A stretch of DNA of 5,427 nucleotides from contig JBBQKP010000223.1 in the NCBI GenBank assembly GCA_038326995.1, positions 1-5,427 on the forward strand, in the 5' to 3' direction. The stretch comes from JBBQKP01 sp038326995 (GTDB taxonomy: Bacteria; Planctomycetota; Phycisphaerae; Tepidisphaerales; Tepidisphaeraceae). Below, in pieces: positions 4,596 to 5,427 of the stretch (position 1 is the first letter of the stretch; every line of letters begins with the position of its first letter). The notes beneath the pieces are model-generated. The model made no database searches. It had not been told where the DNA came from and saw only the letters and a program-made list of their open reading frames with translations. A program made the translations under genes and the position numbers.

Positions 4596-5427
4596 CTAGG
4601 AATTGAGCTGCTGGCCGCAAACGGCGAGCACGTTGTCGGGCGAAATTCGCGAGAGACAGGAGATGTGCGAGCAGTCTCGCGAGAAGCACGGACTGCAAGT
4701 CAAGGAAGCGCGAATCACGCTTTGCGGCCTGCCGAATGGGCCGGTGAGATTCGCATCGGTCGGGCCGAACGGGACGACCAGCGGCGTGCCGAGCGCTGAG
4801 GCGATGTGCATCGGGCCGCTGTCATTGGCGACGACGATGGACGCGGCGCCGAGTAATTCGACGAGCTGTTTGAGCGTGGTGCTGCCGGCGAGATTGAGGT
4901 CGCACGGAATGGACTTAGCGATTTCGACCGCGTCATTACCGCCGACGATCACGATCGAAAAACCTTTGTCTTTGAGAGAAGCTGAGAGCTTGGCGAAATG
5001 TTCGACCGGCCAGCGTTTGCTCGGCCAGTTCGTGCCGGGGGCAATGACGGCGAAGGGCCCGAGGTGCTGCGTGCGATCATTGACGAAGGCGAGGTCGGCG
5101 GGCGTGCTTGCAAAAACAAATTCGACCGGCCCGCGATCGCAGCCCAGATGCTCGGCGACATCGAGATAACGCTCGACCGCGTGACGACCGGCCTCGCGAG
5201 CCGCGACGCGCTGGTTGTATGCGAGCGGCGCGAGCTCTCTGGCGTAGGCGAAGCCGACACGCACGGCGGCGCGCGTGGCGAATGTCAGCACTGCGCTGCG
5301 TGCCAATCCCTGCAAATCGATGGCCCAATCGTACGATGCCGATCGAAGGGTCCACGCGAGGCGTAAAAACGCACGCGGATTTCGATCAAGTTCAATGATG
5401 TTGTTCAGATCGGGATGACCCTCGATC
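4596..5427 (-). CDS. Glycosyltransferase family 9 (LPS heptosyltransferase II-like), N-terminus cut off by window
   Basis: The gene runs leftward and its start lies beyond the right edge; 276 codons to the TAG at 4596-4598 are visible, so roughly 50-70 N-terminal residues are missing. GT9 enzymes such as WaaC and WaaF transfer heptose from ADP-heptose to the inner core of lipopolysaccharide at the cytoplasmic face of the inner membrane. In the visible fragment, SYDWAIDLQGLARSAV (31-46) is the typical end of the first Rossmann-like domain. APGTNWPSKRWPVEHFAKL (129-147) opens the second domain. VANDSGPMHIASALGTPLV (199-217) is the donor-binding block with Asp202. The C-terminal CSPCFSRDCSHISCL (244-258) matches the Cys-rich CxPCxxRxC signature seen in WaaF-like proteins. 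An internal TTG at 5315 gives a shorter ORF, but the conserved sequence clearly continues upstream of it. The likely acceptor is an outer-membrane glycan; the exact sugar is not known, so no gene symbol is given. It precedes the pseudouridine synthase gene by 14 nt. Confidence 0.9.
   Translation of the reverse strand, partial: IEGHPDLNNIIELDRNPRAFLRLAWTLRSASYDWAIDLQGLARSAVLTFATRAAVRVGFAYARELAPLAYNQRVAAREAGRHAVERYLDVAEHLGCDRGPVEFVFASTPADLAFVNDRTQHLGPFAVIAPGTNWPSKRWPVEHFAKLSASLKDKGFSIVIVGGNDAVEIAKSIPCDLNLAGSTTLKQLVELLGAASIVVANDSGPMHIASALGTPLVVPFGPTDANLTGPFGRPQSVIRASLTCSPCFSRDCSHISCLSRISPDNVLAVCGQQLNS

Noticed and set aside
4582..4698. Longer N-terminus for the pseudouridine synthase starting at 4698
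   Set aside because: The extra 39 residues are Leu/Arg-rich, overlap the GT9 coding sequence by about 100 nt and precede the normal start of the family.
4603..5169. 188-codon plus-strand open frame opposite the GT9 gene
   Set aside because: The minus strand carries strongly conserved GT9 motifs along the whole stretch; the plus-strand translation has none.

Overview
The window looks like a stretch of chromosome from a Gram-negative bacterium, most plausibly a planctomycete (Planctomycetota, perhaps Phycisphaerae). Two things suggest this. One is a secreted multi-domain protein with a planctomycete-style single-haem cytochrome region and Pro/Thr and Pro/Ala linkers. The other is a glycosyltransferase family 9 (heptosyltransferase-like) gene, which implies outer-membrane polysaccharide synthesis. 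Base composition is GC-rich with strong G/C preference at third codon positions, and Shine-Dalgarno sequences are mostly weak. The lineage is an inference from domain style, not a database match.

Layout. Bases 1-253 hold a small unrecognised ORF with a good ribosome binding site, closed by a very clear intrinsic terminator (283-326). Bases 327-463 are non-coding and hold a candidate promoter overlapped by a hyphenated inverted repeat. From 464 to 3672 four genes read rightward: a secreted c-type cytochrome-like protein (464-1810), a membrane-anchored protein of unknown function (1842-2399), a ten-helix EamA/DMT-type transporter (2396-3301) whose GTG start overlaps the preceding stop as GTGA, and a small ArsR-type winged-helix regulator (3361-3672). 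From the right edge two genes read leftward with a 14-nt gap: a GT9 heptosyltransferase-like gene cut by the window end (4596-5427) and an RluA-family pseudouridine synthase (3685-4581). The two convoys meet tail to tail with only 12 nt between stop codons and no visible terminator.

How the genes may relate. The cytochrome-like gene, the unknown membrane protein and the transporter are close enough (31-nt gap, then 4-nt overlap) to be one transcription unit, and the regulator 59 nt downstream could belong to it or have its own promoter. Nothing in the sequence ties them to one pathway. The leftward pair is probably an operon of housekeeping type (envelope glycan synthesis and RNA modification). 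I see no mobile element, CRISPR array, tRNA or rRNA, and no convincing new defence or biosynthetic system. The most unusual items are the CX4CH haem motif in an unusual domain setting, the unknown Cys-containing anchored protein coupled to the transporter, and the orphan small ORF at the left edge.
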